A stretch of DNA of 64,000 nucleotides. It comes from Turnera subulata. Taxonomy: Eukaryota; Streptophyta; Magnoliopsida; Malpighiales; Passifloraceae. Positions 1 to 12,200 of the stretch are shown here, in pieces; within the stretch, counting starts at the first letter, position 1; each line of letters opens with the position of its first letter. The notes under the pieces are model-generated. The model made no database searches. It was not told the DNA's origin and was given only the letters and a program-made list of their open reading frames with translations. Location: positions 229,235 through 293,234 of the forward strand of contig JAKUCV010006724.1 of assembly GCA_028386065.3 (NCBI GenBank). The letters are read 5' to 3'. Made by a program: the position numbers and the translations under genes.

Positions 1-267
1 GAAAGTATCCAAACGGCTTGTTGACTTGGCCAATAATCAAATGCATCCTTCCATCTTCACCATCTCCAACTAAGTCCATATCCAAAGAGCTTGACTCCAA
101 ATAGGCCAAGAATTCATAATTTCCTGCAAAAAGGGCCTCGCACACTAGGATGAGAAATTTATCAAAATAAAACAAAATAAAATCTAGAATAAAATAAATT
201 AATACTAAAACAAAGACAAAAATAATAAAATAAACTTAAAAATGATGTGTAAAACATTCACACATCA
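1..267 (-). repeat. 3' LTR of the gag-protease element (partial, cut by window start)
   Basis: Positions 1-235 repeat 5865-6099. The outer end at 267 reads TGATGTGTGAATG on the minus strand, directly after the polypurine tract, which gives a canonical TG terminus. The rest of the LTR lies left of the window. Confidence 0.85.
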
Positions 268-281
268 CGCCCCCAAACTTA
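268..281 (-). other. Polypurine tract of the gag-protease element
   Basis: On the minus strand this reads AAGTTTGGGGGCG immediately before the TG of the 3' LTR. That is the expected place and composition for the plus-strand DNA primer. Confidence 0.7.
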
Positions 282-1818
282 AGCTTTTGCTTGTCCCCAA
301 GCAAATAACGGGAAAACGAGGGTAAAAAGGAAATCACTCAACACGGGCGAATCAAACCGACAAGTCCAAACTCACAGAAAATCCTTCCAAAAATTTCACA
401 AGGAATCAAGATTCCTGACCTACAAAGAACCTCAATGAGAGAAGTACAATTAGAACCGAATTTCACCTAACCGGGCAGCGACATCATTTGAACAAATTCT
501 CCTTCCTCAATTTTGCTGAAAAAAGTAGGTTAGTCTTGGCATTTTATTAAAGAAAAGAAACAAGGTCAAATAAGCAGGTTTACTCTTCGATCTCCACTAG
601 TGACAAGGACACTAATCGAAAGGATCAAAAGGACTTGTTAAGGTTGTAACGGGGCTTTGGTTAAAGGTTAACAAGAAATGGGAAAAAAGGAAAAACAAGA
701 GATGCAAGTGCTCGAAAGAAAAATTTGTGTTTTAACACGTAGCCAAATGAACTATCTTTTTTTTTTTTTGAATGGTTTTAAATTAAGTGCAAACTGGAGA
801 ATTTTTTTTCAAGCCGTTTGTGGAGTTTTTTTTTGGATGAATAAATAGGGACAATCAAGTTTCATGATGAAGGAATACTCTCTCTTTATTGCCCCCATTT
901 TTTCCTCTTTTGTGATTTTTTTTCTTTTGAACAATACTTCTCCAGAATCGACACAGGCTCCCTGTGTAGTGCCTGTATAGATGAACCAAAATCCACTTAC
1001 ATGAGACTAGTGTTAAAGACACAAGATAATTCGAGCAACATGCATAAAGGGATGGAAAAAGAAAAAGAAATGTTATGATAGCCAAGGTTTCAAAAGGTGA
1101 AGGTGGGAATGATGCGGGTATGAAAGAAATTGTGGCTATCAATTCAGGCTCAAAAAGGTTAGCAAGGGAAAAATGTACACGGGCTAGCTGTGTCTAAAGG
1201 TTAGCTTACAAACCGAGGAAGGAAATGCCTTAATCATGTCCGATTGAAAAGTGTCCTTGTGCTAATTTCGCCTCGACCGAATTATGAACCTGTTCTAAGA
1301 CATGTTATTAATGCCAAGTTTTGTTAAAGATGAAAAATCAGCAAAGAAGAGTTAGTCGGAAAAATTGGAAACGAATCACATCACGGCCCATATCAAGTTA
1401 ATTCGGCCCAAACTGAACTTTCCCCTCAAGTCCCAATGCAGGCTCGAAATTCCTGTCACACAAGTAATAAAATTTGAACGAATTTCCCTATTTCATTGTC
1501 AAGACGGATTCAATAAAACCCAATTGAGTGATCTGTGACTTTAGCAAAACACATTATTCATGCAAAGAAAATAACAAAAACAAAAATTTGAAAAATTTAT
1601 TCATGCATGCTGAAAAGAAAAAAAACAAATAATCTATTTGCCACCCCAAACTTGAAATGTGCAGTGTCCTCACTGCACCAGAATATAGAAAGGAAAGATA
1701 GAACCTATTTTTCTCCTTCTTGGGGCTGTCATGGGGATGACTTCTTTATTGATGCAAAATTGTGGGTTGCCTCCCACGAAGCGCTTCTTTAATATCTTTT
1801 AGCTGGACTCGATGCCTC
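282..1818 (-). other. Noncoding 3' region of the gag-protease element
   Basis: 1.5 kb between the end of the protease frame and the polypurine tract. I find no reverse transcriptase, RNase H or integrase motif on either strand. The short open frames are AT-rich chance frames. Near 1740-1800 there is a G/C-richer stretch next to the end of the coding frame. This region stands where pol would be in an autonomous relative. Confidence 0.6.
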
Positions 1819-4539
1819 TTATGCTGAAGGCGGGTGCATTACCTCTTGTCTGGTAGGCTCTCCAGGATCGAAAGGCTTGGGCAGCAAGACTCTGTGAGTA
1901 TAAACTGAGGGATTAATCCCTATCATATCAAAAGAATACTCAATTGTCTTCTCATGCCGTTCCATATCTTTCTGCAACTTCTCTTCTTCTCCCTCCATAA
2001 AACCCGCATTTATGACCTCTGGGTATATGGAATTTGGTTCCAGAAGTGCATAACGGGGTTTAGTAGGTGGAGGCTTCAACTCACCCGTCGAAAGTGGTTC
2101 TTGGGGTGGGTCATCCAGTGACTTGTCCAGCTTTTCAAATGTCATAGCTTCTTCTGCAGGCATCGGTGACAAGATTTCAAGCTGGCACACACATTCTGCA
2201 ATCTCAAGATTTGGATCTCCCGTGTTCTTATTTTGAGATATGCATGCCAAAAGTGGGTCTGCATAGTATTGCTGTGCGAAAACTTCTTTGACTGCTTCAT
2301 CAATGACGTCGATTCGGTAGCATGAGTCATCTGAGAATCCTTTTCGCATTGCTTCCTCGACATCGAAACTGATCTCTTCAGATCTGACTCGTAAAGTAAG
2401 CTTTCCGTTCTTGACATCAATGAGTGCTCCAACAGTTGCTAAAAATGGTGGCCCCAGGATGAGAGGAGTGTGGCAGTCTACTTCCATGTCCAATACCACA
2501 AAGTCAACTGGGACAAAAAATTTCCCAATCTTAATGGGAACATCTTCCAGAATGCCCACTGGATACTTAACTAAACGATCTGCTAGATGGAGAGACATAG
2601 CAGTGGGTTTCATTTCCCCCATGTTTAGTTGCTTGCTGACAGACAGAGGGATTACATTGACACTTGCCCCAAGGTCGCTGAGTGCTCTCTTGATGTGTAC
2701 TTTCCCTATGTCACAGGGGATGGAGAAACTTCCTGGATCTTTTAACTTATTCAGAAGCTTATTCTGGATGATAGCACTGCATTCCTCAGTCAGGGCCACT
2801 GTCCCATAATCAATCAGTTTATTCTTATTGGACAGGATGTCCTTTAAGAATTTTGCATAGGTGGGCATTTGGGACACAGCCTCAATAAACGGAATGTTTA
2901 TATAGAGCTTCTTCATGATCTCTAGGAAGCGTCCAAACTTCTTGTCATGGACCAGTGGGTTAAGTCTTTGAGGAAAAGGAATGGGTGGAACAAAGGCTTT
3001 TACTTCGTCTTCCTTTTCCTTCCCTTTCTCGGTTGACACAGCCTGCTCGTGCTTTGCGGACCTGTCTTTTTGCACAACCTGGCCATGCTCTACTTCTTTT
3101 ACCGGGGCAGAAGGTGGTTGACGCTCCAGATATTAGGTTCCACTCCTAAGAGTGATCGCATTGCATTGAGCGTTCGGATTGACTTCTGGTTTGCCCGGTA
3201 GTCTGCCGGGAATTCCCTGACTAGGACTAGCTTGAGCAATCTGACATTCAAGATTGTTGATTTTGTCAGAAAGCCCCTTCACGACCTGTCGTTGTTCTTC
3301 CATAAATGACTTTAGTAGTGACTGCAAGTCATCTTTAGGAGCCTACTGATACACTTGTTGGTACGCCTGTGCAGGTTGTTTTTGAGGAAATCCGGGAGGA
3401 CCCCTTCCGGTTTGATTTTGAACGGGCTGTTGAGATTTCCAGGAGAAGTTAGGGTGCTCCCTCTAACCTGGGTTGTAGGTGTTCGAGTAAGTGTCTTTTT
3501 GGACCCTCTGGTTGATGTAACTGACTTGCTCCTGGCATGCTTGCTCATAGCCGCCTTCTACTGGGCACTCCTGATAGCTTCCTTCACATCTAGCACAAGA
3601 GTGGGACTGTCCTTTCACGTTCAACTTCAAGATGGCATCCAACTTAGCGTTCATCAGGCTCATAGCATCAAGTTCAAGAACGCCGGCAGTTTTTCTGCCA
3701 GGTATCTCGGCAGACCAATTAAATTTGTTGCTGGCAACGTGCTCGAATAGTTCGTACACATCCTCAGCATCTTTAGCTAAAGCTACTCCTCCGGATGCTG
3801 CATCAACATGTGCACGGAGGGTCTCGTTTAGGCCAGCATAGAATTTTTCCACAATCAGCCAATCTGGAAGGCCATGCTGTGGGCATCTTCTTAGTGCATC
3901 TTTAAATCTTTCCCACGCATCGTAGAATGATTCATTGGCCTTTTGTTTGAACTCCATTATGTTGTTCCGAAATATCATGGCCTTGCTGGGCGAGAAAAAT
4001 TTCTTCAGGAAAGCCTGGGATAGAGCTGTCCATGTATTAAATGTCCCAGGAGCTTGTGCCGTCAACCACGCCTTTGCCTTATCCTTGAGTGAGAAAGGAA
4101 AGAGGCGCAGCTTAATAGCATCTTCTGAGGCTCCATTCACCTTGATCGTGTCATAGATTTCCAAGAAATCTTGCAAATGTTGATTTGGATCTTCAACAGG
4201 GGAGCCCCCTAAAGGATCTTACTGGACCATCTTGATAAGGGCCGGCTTTAGCTCAAAATTGTTTGCTTGCACAGTTGGACGGACCACACTGGACTGTGCA
4301 AGAGTTGCATCTGGGATTGAGAAGTCTCGGACCGGTCTAGCTCGAGGTCCGAACCGGACTTCTTCATTGTGTTTAGCCATTTCTCCTTCGGTTGAGGTGC
4401 CGTCCTCTGATTCCTTCTCGAGCCGGAGTCTACGGAGTTTGGCCCAAAAATTTCTTTCGACCTTGGGATCTAGCTTTCCTGGTGGTATTCCCGAGCTTCT
4501 AAGATTCATGCACCAAGACGATTTGAAAAAGAAACACAC
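1819..4539 (-). pseudogene. gag-protease polyprotein with four in-frame stops
   Basis: One reading frame runs from about 4539 to 1819 on the minus strand. It is interrupted by stops at 4219-4221 (TAA), 3463-3465 (TAG), 3343-3345 (TAG) and 3133-3135 (TAA), with no frameshift. The gag core (about 4100-3790) has the retrotransposon-gag signature KAKAWL and FKDALRRCPQHGLPDW. A protease follows at about 2790-2390, with SDLGASVNVIPLS at the catalytic position (D-L-G-A, as in Athila/Tat-type proteases rather than D-T/S-G-A) and LILGPPFL as the second protease motif. The final residues match the short linker that precedes RT in autonomous relatives. The TAG before 3463 looks like TGG to TAG and the others are compatible with CAA/CAG changes, so transitions are likely. 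It cannot make full Gag as it stands. Confidence 0.85.
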
Positions 4540-4614
4540 TAAACAAAACGGGTGAAAAAGAAAAAGAAAGATCTAGATTAACCAATTCACAAAGTCAAAT
4601 AATAATAACGCCGA

Positions 4615-4632
4615 TCCCCGGCAACGGCGCCA
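4615..4632 (-). other. Primer-binding site complementary to tRNA-Asp
   Basis: The minus strand reads TGGCGCCGTTGCCGGGGA. This is the exact complement of the 3' end of plant tRNA-Asp(GUC) including CCA, from memory of the Arabidopsis tRNA. It lies six bases inside the 5' LTR end, as expected for a minus-strand DNA primer site. It fixes the orientation of the element. Confidence 0.85.
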
Positions 4633-4638
4633 AAAACT

Positions 4639-6099
4639 TGATAGCCTCCTGCAAGTATACAGGGTGTTGTAGTACCAAGGTCATCTCACAGGGATCTTTG
4701 CTAAGTACTATTAACAATGTGATACGCGATTATCTAGAAAATAAATCCTCGAAGAGGAGTCGATTGAGTGGTGCAAATAAATAAACAAATAAACAGCAAA
4801 AAGTGGTAGTAAACGAGATCACAATAGATAAAAACACCTAGGACTTCGGGGAATCCCTTGCCAATATTTCCATGCAATTTAAGTACAACACAACCAAGTC
4901 GTGTTCTGTCACTACATGACCTGCCTGTGTGGATCTAATATTAAATCTTAAAATTACTCTTCTTTGAAAGAACCGGTAAACTCAATTAGATCAATAACCT
5001 ACTTCCGTAAGCCGTAAAACCCCTTCCTAACTTATCTCCACTATCCATTCTGCTAGTGTTGAAATAAATTAAGAGCTTTAAGTTCTTACCTTCTAAGTCT
5101 CCAATAGGAAGCACGCCTCTCCCGAGGTCGATCCCTAAAGCCCGGTCTAAGTTTTCTATAGGGAATTGACGCTGTCACTTAACAATTTCCTATTATAAAT
5201 TTAAGCTAATTGGTGGCCAAACAACTAACTTATTTAAGCGTCAAAGACCGAATCAAAGAAGAATTAATTTAGAGACACAATATTTAATTAAGTTTGCATG
5301 AAAATAATTGACAAGATCATCCCGTAAATCCTAGATAGCAAATTTAGCTAGACATAATTGCAAGGAAAATAACAACAATAAAAGAATACATCATAAAGGA
5401 CCAAGGATGAAGAAATAAATTACAAGTGATGAAGCAAGCCTTGAACCAATGATGAACCTTCCACGTTGAAACTCTCCACCAGCTAGTACTAAAAATGCAA
5501 AGTGTTTGAACAAAGGAAAACAAAATAATAAACTAAGACTAAGAGTGCAGGAGCATATGACGAATTAAAGCTTGGTTTTCTCGCTTTGTCCTCTTGTGTG
5601 CCTTTTATAGTAGTGGAGGGGACAACTCGTGGCAAGGATGCATGCCAACCCAAAACAATTGCTAGGCTAAGCATGCATCAAGGAACAAACTTGGATCTTG
5701 GGCAAATATTCCTTCCCTTAGCTTTATGGAGAAGAGGCCACGTTGCTATGTTTAAAATTTCAAGCAATATTTACTGTTGGAAAGGTGCCGTTTTCGTCAG
5801 ATTTGGCCCAAAGATTTGGCATTTTCCAAATTTAAAATACCAAACCAAAGATGCAGGAGATTTTGAAAGTATCCAAACGGCTTGTTGACTTGGCCAATAA
5901 TCAAATGCATCCTTCCATCTTCACCATCTCCAACTAAGTCCATATCCAAAGAGCTTGACTCCAAATAGGCCAAGAATTCATAATTTCCTGCAAAAAGGGC
6001 CTCGCACACTAGGATGAGAAATTTATCAAAATAAAACAAAATAAAATCTAGAATAAAATAAATTAATACTAAAACAAAGACAAAAATAATAAAATAAAC
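4639..6099 (-). repeat. 5' LTR of the gag-protease element, missing its terminal ~32 bases
   Basis: The inner end at 4639 gives a CA terminus on the minus strand next to the primer-binding site. The outer end matches the 3' LTR to base 6099 and then stops. The last 32 bases present in the other LTR (positions 236-267) are absent, replaced by chromoviral LTR sequence. The short open frames inside are not genes. The LTR is about 1.46 kb. Confidence 0.85.
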
Positions 6100-6751
6100 C
6101 CAGTGGCTCTACTGGAGAGGAGATTGGAGTCGATGGTCGCGGCGGCGATTTGAGGAGGAGAGGATGTCGCCGGTCATAGGCAGTGGAGGCAGCACGTTGC
6201 AAGCAAATACAGAGGAGAGGGAGGAAGAAGGTGTGCAGCGGTGTGTATGGAGAGAAGGTGAGGGCGGCGGCTTTGGGCGGCAGCTGCGGTCGGGTTAGGG
6301 GTTTCGGGTCCGGCGGTTCAAAGGAGAAAATGAAGGAGGAAGTGGGGAGAGAAAGAGGGATTGGGGGAAAACTAAGAGAGTTGAAATAAATAATAAAATA
6401 AAGAGAAAGTGGAGAAGGTGGTGGGGAGGAAGTGTCGGTCACGGGTGATTGTTGTTTTGTTTTGTTTTTTTTTTCTGTTTGTATTTATTATTATTTTTTT
6501 TCTTTTTTTTCCTTTTTTTTATCCTCTCTGTTTTTCCGATTTTTCTTCTTTTCTGGGACCCGAGAAAATACCAACTTAAGTCCGAAAAAAAATCCTCGGA
6601 AAAAAAACACGAGCGCGAAAAACCCTCGGTTTCGAAAAACAACTCCCGATTACCTTGAATTAATTACCCAAGATTAATTCTTTCGGTAAATCACTGTAAA
6701 AAGACTTTTACAGTCCCGGTAAAAATCAAAAATTTTACCCGGGCTGTTACA
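6100..6751 (-). repeat. Truncated chromoviral LTR (5' part, minus strand)
   Basis: The minus strand starts at 6751 with TGTAACAGCCCGGGTAAAA. It runs through the same ordered blocks as the LTRs at 21372 and 33021: the duplicated ACCGGGACTGTAAAA stem, ATTAATTCAAGGTAA, and the TTTCGAAACCGAGG block. It breaks off at 6100 after about 650 bases of an LTR that is about 3.7 kb elsewhere in the window. T- and GA-rich tracts at 6185-6540 make spurious reading frames. Confidence 0.8.
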
Positions 6752-6891
6752 CTTATCTAATTAGTGGTGGTCTCAAACAAATTAAAAGCTGATAAATACA
6801 TAATATACAATCATTGTATCAATAAAGTACAATAAATCACACAAAAAACAAAGTACAACAGTAGTAAATAGAAAAAGTACAATAGTGACTC

Positions 6892-9175
6892 TGTAACAGC
6901 CCAGATAAAATTTAAATTTTTACAGGGACTGTAAAAGGCTTTGTACAATAATTTACCATATGAAATTAATCTTGGGTATTTATTTCAAGGTAAATTATGC
7001 ATCGGATTCCAAAACTGTCTCTTGTCCCACCCTCCAGATTTTTCTGCTGATTTTACGGACCAGAATTGATATTTTTCGGGTCTAGGAATCTTCAGAAAAA
7101 TTGAGTTTAACCTTGTAGAAACGGACCAAAAATAAAGTTAAGGGGATATAAATGTTATTTTCTGGTCCGGACAGCACACGCTCAATTATGTAGGCAGACC
7201 TGCATAATTGAGGCGGCTCAAATAATGCGGGCTGCGCTGCATTTTGTGGAATTCTTGCCACCTTCTCCTGTGACACCAACCCCATGCATGCCTATATAAA
7301 CCTGTGTCCTTCTGTCTGCAAAACATAGAAAAACCCAGTTTCCACCCAGTTTTCACTTTTCATATATACTACTAGCTATACATATATATAAAAGAAAAGA
7401 AACAAAACATAGGCTGCTAAGACGATAAAGGTTGCCACCTTCAAACACCATCACCTTACCTTCTACCATTTCCTTTTCTCTCCCACGCATAAACACCACC
7501 ACTATCATCAACTTTTGCTCTACGACAAGCAACACCACTAGGACGTGCTTCTTTCCAGTGTCACCTTGGTCATCAGTTCGTTCCATCACCATCGTTTGCA
7601 ATACAGCCAAAGTCTTTCGAAAGGTAAGTTGGCAGATTAAGGATGAAGACAATATGTGGGCTTGGCTTTTAGGCCAAAAATTTTGGCCTGGGTCATTTGA
7701 TTTGGGCATTAAAACGTGTAGTGTTGTGGGCTTGGGGCTATTATTTTGGGCTCAAAATAAAAATTGGGCCTAGAAATAATATAATAATATATATATCTAT
7801 ATAATATTGTATCTGGGAAATATTATTTTTTTTTGGTAAAGGATATATATAATTTTGGGAAGGAATATTTCTAAGTAATAATTATACCGGAATATTAACC
7901 AGGTACGGTTAACGAAATAATAGTCATATGCATATCATATTTACTGTGCATTCCTGTGACTATATGTTTGTTATTAATCATATATAGGAACTGATAACGT
8001 GAACGAGCACGAAGAACCAGAACAGGTGGACGAGTTCCCCGAGGAATATATCGGCTAAGGTGAGGATAAGTAGATATTTATATACTGTCATAGTACCAAG
8101 TTGTTGTTGTGTTATATGCTTGAATAATTCCTTGTGGTTGTGAATGGTTGTTGTGAGATGAATTTAATTAATATTTGTTGCCGTTGATGTTGCTGAATTG
8201 ATGCTACTGTTGATGTTATTGATAATGTTGGTATTAGTAGGTTATTATTGTTGTTGTTGACTGTGAAAAATGTGAGAGTAGAGTACTGAGGGTACTAGTT
8301 GAATAAGCTTGTATTATCCAGACGGGCGGAGAGGCTGTGAGCCTGCTCGGGATAGTGAGAGAATGGAGGATAATAGAAATTAAGTAACTAGAAATAATAA
8401 AACTGGATACACTTAGACATCTAGTAAATCACAGTTAAATGTGGAAATAGCCAGATGGTAGTCTTATTTTTATGGTGCTGGGGGAGAGTGTGGTTGGGGT
8501 CTGCTCCATGTCTGTACCAATTTTTATTTTAGGCGCTGGGGGAGATTGTGCTTGGTGTCTGCTCCCTGTCTGTGCCAGTTATACGTGGAGGTACCAGGGC
8601 GGGGTCCACGGGTTAGCTAGCTCGACTACCAGGTGACGGCCATCATTTAACTAGTGATAGGGGCTCTGATAATAAAATTGGTATAGCGTGTCTAGAATCA
8701 TAGTGTGTTATTTAGGGTTCGTGTGAACCTTAGTTTATTGCAGTTGCTGTGACTTGGATTAATTACGGTTGTTTGTATATGTATGTTTGCTTATGGATTT
8801 TACCCGGTGAGCACTTCGGACTCACCCCTCGCCTGCGTGACCTGGTCGCGTAGTTTGATTGTGCATAGCTGAGGTACGTTCGAGGCAAGCTGTGGTGCAC
8901 CCTCTGTCAGGCCCGGATCCATCCTGCATTGCATCATGTTTATACTGTTGTCTATTGCTGTGTTGTATTAAGATTTCCGCTGCTTGCATTTTATTTCTCA
9001 ATTCGGTTGTTTGTTGTAATAATGTTTTCGTGTTGGGACAAGTACTGTTGTTGTCTTATGTACTCTTACTATATTAATACTGTTGGTTGTGATATTTACC
9101 ACTATGGTTACTGTAATAGTATGTGGTCCCACGGGTTTACTGTGTATAACGGTAAATACGGATCGGGGCGTTTCA
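6892..9175 (+). repeat. 5' LTR of the chromovirus
   Basis: It begins TGTAACAGCCC and ends GGGGCGTTTCA just before the primer site. It repeats at 16943-19222. It contains TATATAAA-like sequence near 7292 and a duplicated block (about 8480-8580) in which GGGGGAGA-type and CTGTCTGT-type sequence occurs twice. There is no gene inside; open frames at 7353-7773 recur identically in the 3' LTR. Confidence 0.9.
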
Positions 9176-9178
9176 TTT

Positions 9179-9190
9179 TGGTAGCGGAGC
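9179..9190 (+). other. Primer-binding site TGGTAGCGGAGC of the chromovirus
   Basis: The 12 bases start three bases after the LTR end. The usual plant chromoviral site is TGGTATCAGAGC (initiator tRNA-Met). This one differs at two positions (T to G and A to G). The same 12 bases occur at the TRIM and caulimovirid sites in this window. Confidence 0.8.
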
Positions 9191-9292
9191 GGGCTGTAGG
9201 TCCTTGGTTGTTGTTTGATTGTTTGTGCATATCCTGCTCCACATGTTATAAATACGATACTCATGCATACATCTTCACATAGGTAGGACGAG

Positions 9293-12200
9293 ATGGATCC
9301 GGCTGAGGGACCCCAGCATGCCGCCCAACAGCACTTGGAAGAGGACCAAGTGTCACTCGGTCAACCGCATGCCTACGTGGAAGAACTACATGTGTACGAT
9401 GGGGTACCGGGTATGCCATACCAGATGTCCCTGCAGATGATGCACATGATGACCCAGATTCTTCACCGACAGAAAGCTGGGGGACCAGTCGAGGACCCTG
9501 TTTTCACAGAGCTATCTGAGCTTGGAGCTGAGCCCTTCTCAGGAGTGACCGACCCTCGTGAGGCGGACGAGTGGTTACGCCAGATCGCCAGGGTCATGCT
9601 TAAGATCAAGTGCACAACTGACCAGTGGGCAAACTATGCCGCTTTTCTTTTCCGTGAGGAAGCAGCAACATGGTGGGAATCTACCACAAGAGACCTGCTG
9701 AAACCAGTAGTGATACCGTGGGCTGAGTTCACGGCCATGTTCAAGGACAAGTTCATTACCGAAGAATTCCAGGAGCGCATGCAGCGCGAATTCCTGGAAT
9801 TGCGCCAGGATGGTATGACCGTAACAGAGTACAAGAAGAAGTTTGACCGTCTGTCCCTGTATGTTGGAGATCTAGTAGCAACTACCAAAGCCAGATGCCA
9901 ACGTTTCTAGAGAGGTTTACATCCTGACATCCGAGCTATCATGGGATGTAAGGACTATGCTGGATATCAGGACATGGTAAGGGATGCTCAGAAGGCTGAA
10001 GTTACCTGGCGTGATCAACAGGAGTATCGCCGGAAGAGAAATGCACCGCAGGTTCCACCTAGTCAGAACAAGAAGCCATATGTACCTGCCGCTAGTGCAC
10101 CTGCAGCTGGACGAGGACAGTACCAGTCGACGACCTATGGACGTGGTTGGACTAGCGATCGCGGAGCTTCGACTGGAGGATGGAGTGTACCCGGAGTGAC
10201 TACTTCTAGAGACAACCGCTACCGACGTCCCATATTATCAGTTAGATGCTTCGAGTGCAACGAGTTAGGACATTGCCGTTATGCATGCCCAAAGCTTGGG
10301 AGAGTCAGTAACTCTGCACCGGCACCAACAGTTCAGGCCTATGTGGCTAGTGTGCCAGGTGGATCTAGAGTACAAGGACAAGGAAAAGGTCGTGGTCGTG
10401 GGAATCCTTCCGTAAGGACCCAATCTGGAGCTAACCAAAGCACAGCAGTTCCTAGAGCTTTTGTCATCACCCCAGAAGAGGACCCTGATGCTGCCCAAGT
10501 TATAGCAGGTATCTTTACAGTACATGGTAGTGTTGCATTCACATTAATTGATCCTGGAGCTACACATTCCTTTATAGCTCAAACCTATGCTATGCAACAT
10601 AACTGTGAAGATGTATCCTTAAAAAAACCGATGAGGGTTAGATTACCCGCAGGCATCATAGTGAGGCTAGATCGAGTTTGTAAGGATGTGCTGTTAGTGT
10701 TCGAGAGCAAAACCTTTCCTGCTCGACTCATTGTCATGAACATGGGAGGATTTGATATAATCCTAGGCATGGATTGGTTGTCGAAGTACCAAGCTTTGGT
10801 GGATTGCCGAGCTAAGCAAGTGAGGTTGACATCCGCCGAAGATCGGTCGATTGTTTTGTCTGGAGTGGGGAGAACTACAACCACATGTAGAATCTCTGTT
10901 ACCCAGGGCTACGGAATGAAGCAACATGGCCAAGATGCTTTGCTGACCCACATTCCAGGCGGAGAGACACAAGACCCTACCCTGGGGGATGTATTAGTTG
11001 TGAGGGAGTTTGTTGATGTTTACCCAGATGATCTACCAGGTTTGCCACCCGACAGAGAGGTTGAGTACACCATCAAGTTGGTACCTGGAGTTGCACCTAT
11101 CTTGATGGCACCATACAGGATGGCACCAATAGAGCTTCAGGAGCTGAAGAAGTAGCTAGACGAACTACTGGAGAAAGGATTCATCAGACCTAGTACCTCA
11201 CCATGGGGTGCACCAGTCTTGTTCGTGAAGAAGAAGGATGGTAGTCTGCGTATGTGTCTAGACTATCGCCAGATCAACAAGGTGACAATCAAGAACAAGT
11301 ACCCGTTACCGAGGATTGATGATCTTTTTGATCAGCTTCAAGGAGCAACGGTGTTTTCAAAGATTGATCTCCGATCAGGCTATCACCAGATCAAGATTTC
11401 AGAGAAGGACATACCGAAGACAGCTTTTCGTACACGGTATGGTCATTTCGAGTTCACAGTGGTACCGTTCGGATTGACCAATGCACCAGCAGTGTTCATG
11501 TGCTTGATGCACTTGGTTTTGAACGAGTTTTTGGATAAGTTTGTTGTGGTCTTCATCGACGATATCCTCATCTACTCCAAGAGCAAGAAAGAGCACGGAG
11601 AGCATTTGAGGATAGTCCTTCAAAGGTTACGGGAGAAGCAGCTGTATGCCAAATTCAGCAAGTGCGAATTTTTGCTTGGAAAAGTTTCCTTCCTCGGACA
11701 TGTAGTAGGCGGAGATGGAGTAAAGGTTGATCCTGCCAAAGTTAAGGTTGTGTTGGAGTGGGAGCCTCCTAAGAATGTGTCCGAAGTCAGGAGTTTTCTT
11801 GGCCTTGCAGGATATTATTGGAGGTTCATAGAAGGTTTTTCCTTATTGGCCAGTCCCATGACTAAGCTATTGAGGAAAGAACAAGCTTTTGTTTGGAGCC
11901 CGGAGTGCCAACGGAGTTTTGAGGAACTTAAGAAGAAGCTGACTACGGCACCAGTGCTAATAGTACCGAAGCCAGGAGTGGAGTATGTGTTATTTTGTGA
12001 CGCATCAGGTCTTGGTTTGGGAGTCGTGCTGATGCAAGAAGGACGAGTGATTGCCTATGCCTCCAAACAGCTAAGGACTCATGAGAAGAACTACCCGACT
12101 CATGATCTTGAGATGGCAGCTGTGATCTTGGCTTTGAAGATTTGGAGACACTATTTGTTTGGAGAGAAGTGCCGAATATTCACCGACCACAAAAGCCTCA

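Larger units (their letters stand above)
1..6099 (-). mobile_element. Non-autonomous LTR retroelement with gag-protease only (TR-GAG / Tat-Athila-like)
   Basis: A minus-strand LTR element. Its 5' LTR lies at 4639-6099 and its 3' LTR at 1-267 runs out of the window. Between them are a tRNA-Asp primer-binding site, a gag-protease reading frame and a polypurine tract in the right order. No reverse transcriptase, RNase H or integrase is present: coding capacity ends just as the linker to RT would begin, and 1.5 kb of noncoding sequence follows. The gag core and protease resemble the Tat/Athila branch of Ty3/gypsy. Gag-only relatives are known in plants as TR-GAG elements. Positions 1-235 and 5865-6099 (LTR parts) look identical by eye, so the insertion is young, yet the gag frame carries four stop codons. 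The element must have been copied by enzymes from another element. Confidence 0.85.

Noticed and set aside
855..1142. 95-codon minus-strand frame as a separate gene
   Set aside because: It is in the noncoding 3' region of the gag-protease element and has low-complexity hydrophobic composition.
7353..7773. Frames of 113-118 codons on both strands
   Set aside because: They recur at 17404-17824 in the other LTR of the same element, so they are LTR sequence.
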